DNA from: Mycolicibacterium moriokaense
Lineage (GTDB): Bacteria; Actinomycetota; Actinomycetes; Mycobacteriales; Mycobacteriaceae
Length of the DNA stretch: 64,000 bases
Reading direction: 5' to 3'
NCBI RefSeq assembly: GCF_003347205.1
Contig: NZ_QQBJ01000009.1
Span: forward strand, 62,001-126,000
The notes below the pieces were generated by a model. The model saw only the letters and a program-made list of their open reading frames with translations, was not told where the DNA came from and searched no databases. A program made the position numbers and the translations under genes. Of the stretch, positions 63,235 to 64,000 are shown piece after piece; position 1 is the stretch's first letter, and every line of letters starts with the position of its first letter.

Positions 63235-63938
63235 CGAATCTCGCCGCCGCTCTGCTCGACCCGTTCCTGCGCCGGGATCCGGTCGGCCCGCGCATCACCT
63301 ACTACGACGACGCGACCGGCGAGCGGATCGAGTTGTCGACGGTCACGCTGGCCAACTGGGCGGCCAAGACGGCCAACATGCTTCGCGACGAACTCGGCGC
63401 CGGGCCCGGCAGCCGGATCGCCGTGCTGTTGCCCGCGCACTGGCAGACCGCGGCAGTGCTGCTCGGCGTCTGGTACATCGGCGGGCAGGCCGTTCTCGGG
63501 CCCGGGGAAGCCGACGTCGCCCTGTGCACGGCGGACCGACTCGACGACGCCGACGCCGCGGTCGGGCCAGGTGAGATCGCCGTGCTGTCGCTGGACCCGT
63601 TCGGCAAACCCGTCGCCGACCTGCCCGTCGGCGTCACTGATTACGCCACGTCGGTGCGGGTGCACGGCGACCAGGTCGTCGCCGAGCAGGCTCCCGGCCC
63701 GGCGCTCGAGGGCGCGACCGTCGACGAACTGCTGGCCGCCGCGGCCGAGTCGGCGGCTGCGCAGGGGCTGACCGCCGACGACCGGGTGCTGTCCAGCGCC
63801 GGCTGGGACACCCGCGACCAACTGGTCGGCAATTTCCTGGCCGTACTGGCCGCCGGCGCGTCGCTGGTGCAGGTCGCCAACCCGGACGAGGCGCTGCTCC
63901 CCCGGCGCCGCGAAGTGGAGAAAGTCACCCGCGGCTAG
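63231..63938 (+). CDS. TIGR03089 family protein (Rv3268 type)
   Basis: A 235-residue protein related to the N-terminal part of acyl-CoA synthetases (NWAAKTANMLRDELGAGPGSRIAVLLPAHWQTAAVLLG) but lacking the adenylation motifs, so it is not expected to activate acids. It matches the Rv3268-type actinobacterial family. The TTG at 63231 overlaps the lcp1 stop (TTGA), so it is coupled to lcp1 and may act in the same envelope process. A palindromic element follows 13 bases after the stop. Confidence 0.88.
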   Translation: MTNLAAALLDPFLRRDPVGPRITYYDDATGERIELSTVTLANWAAKTANMLRDELGAGPGSRIAVLLPAHWQTAAVLLGVWYIGGQAVLGPGEADVALCTADRLDDADAAVGPGEIAVLSLDPFGKPVADLPVGVTDYATSVRVHGDQVVAEQAPGPALEGATVDELLAAAAESAAAQGLTADDRVLSSAGWDTRDQLVGNFLAVLAAGASLVQVANPDEALLPRRREVEKVTRG

Positions 63939-63951
63939 CGCAACCCGCTCA

Positions 63952-64000
63952 TCGAGTCTGCAGACAGATCGCCATTTCGCGCGTTTTCGCGATCTCTTTG
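63952..64000. repeat. dispersed palindromic element, copy 2 (cut by the window end)
   Basis: The left arm (63952-63972) is identical to that of the copy at 13311-13331, the spacer is again 16 bp, and the right arm begins GCGATCT at 63989 before the window ends. It follows a plus-strand gene end, as copy 1 does. Confidence 0.75.

Overview
This 64 kb window is from a fast-growing Mycobacterium (Mycolicibacterium type). The base composition is very GC-rich. Many genes start with GTG or with no leader, and the gene order closely follows a known mycobacterial backbone, which in M. tuberculosis numbering runs roughly from Rv3218 to Rv3268. Marker genes are whiB1, pdtaS, TB7.3, rshA-sigH, aroA-rsgA, desA3 and its reductase, secA1, hpf, comF, lpqB-mtrB-mtrA-tmk, ahcY, the alkB-rubA-rubB alkane block, manA-pmmA, whiB2, fbiA-fbiB, manB-wbbL-rmlD and lcp1. 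Homologue names are assigned from memory of these families; no database search was run.

Layout. 0-13.3 kb: the end of a CoA-transferase gene, a lipid kinase, redox and NO regulators (WhiB1, PdtaS, SigH/RshA), the small ribosomal protein bL37, a YbaK tRNA deacylase, an SDR and a zinc alcohol dehydrogenase, then SRAP, AroA and RsgA. 13.3-21.5 kb: an accessory patch (small secreted protein, aldo-keto reductase, lipoprotein, TetR), then the DesA3 desaturase with its ferredoxin reductase, a DUF6912 protein, a WS/DGAT-like protein and the Rv3235-type protein. 21.5-34.2 kb: SecA1, the hibernation factor, ComF, an inserted two-subunit molybdenum hydroxylase with a Rieske lipoprotein, then LpqB-MtrB-MtrA-Tmk. 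34.2-38.3 kb: an accessory block between tmk and ahcY (haemophore-like protein, a MerR metal cassette, a secreted lipase and a luciferase-like oxidoreductase). 38.3-42.3 kb: AhcY, TetR and the alkane hydroxylase with two rubredoxins. 42.3-48.0 kb: a broken DUF559 nuclease gene flanked by palindromic repeats, two tandem FAD monooxygenases, an epoxide hydrolase-like protein and a CDF transporter. 48.0-64.0 kb: mannose activation, WhiB2, F420 synthesis, an inserted phytochrome-phosphatase, then GDP-mannose, rhamnose and arabinogalactan assembly.

How the genes fit together. Three themes recur. The first is envelope construction: ManA, PmmA and ManB make GDP-mannose, RmlD and WbbL make and transfer the linker rhamnose, Lcp1 joins arabinogalactan to peptidoglycan, and MtrAB-LpqB and SecA1 couple growth to export. 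The second is oxidative lipid and alkane metabolism (DesA3 with its reductase; AlkB with rubredoxins). The third is redox, light and metal sensing (WhiB1, WhiB2, SigH, PdtaS, MerR, phytochrome).

The least expected items are a bacteriophytochrome fused to a PP2C phosphatase, a hairpin that can hide the ribosome-binding site of the Rv3235 homologue, a 53-bp MIRU-like tandem repeat between mtrA and mtrB, several families of intergenic palindromes, an operator motif shared by desA3 and its reductase gene, and a 24-codon frame overlapping the alcohol dehydrogenase start. I saw no tRNA, rRNA, CRISPR array, insertion sequence or prophage.
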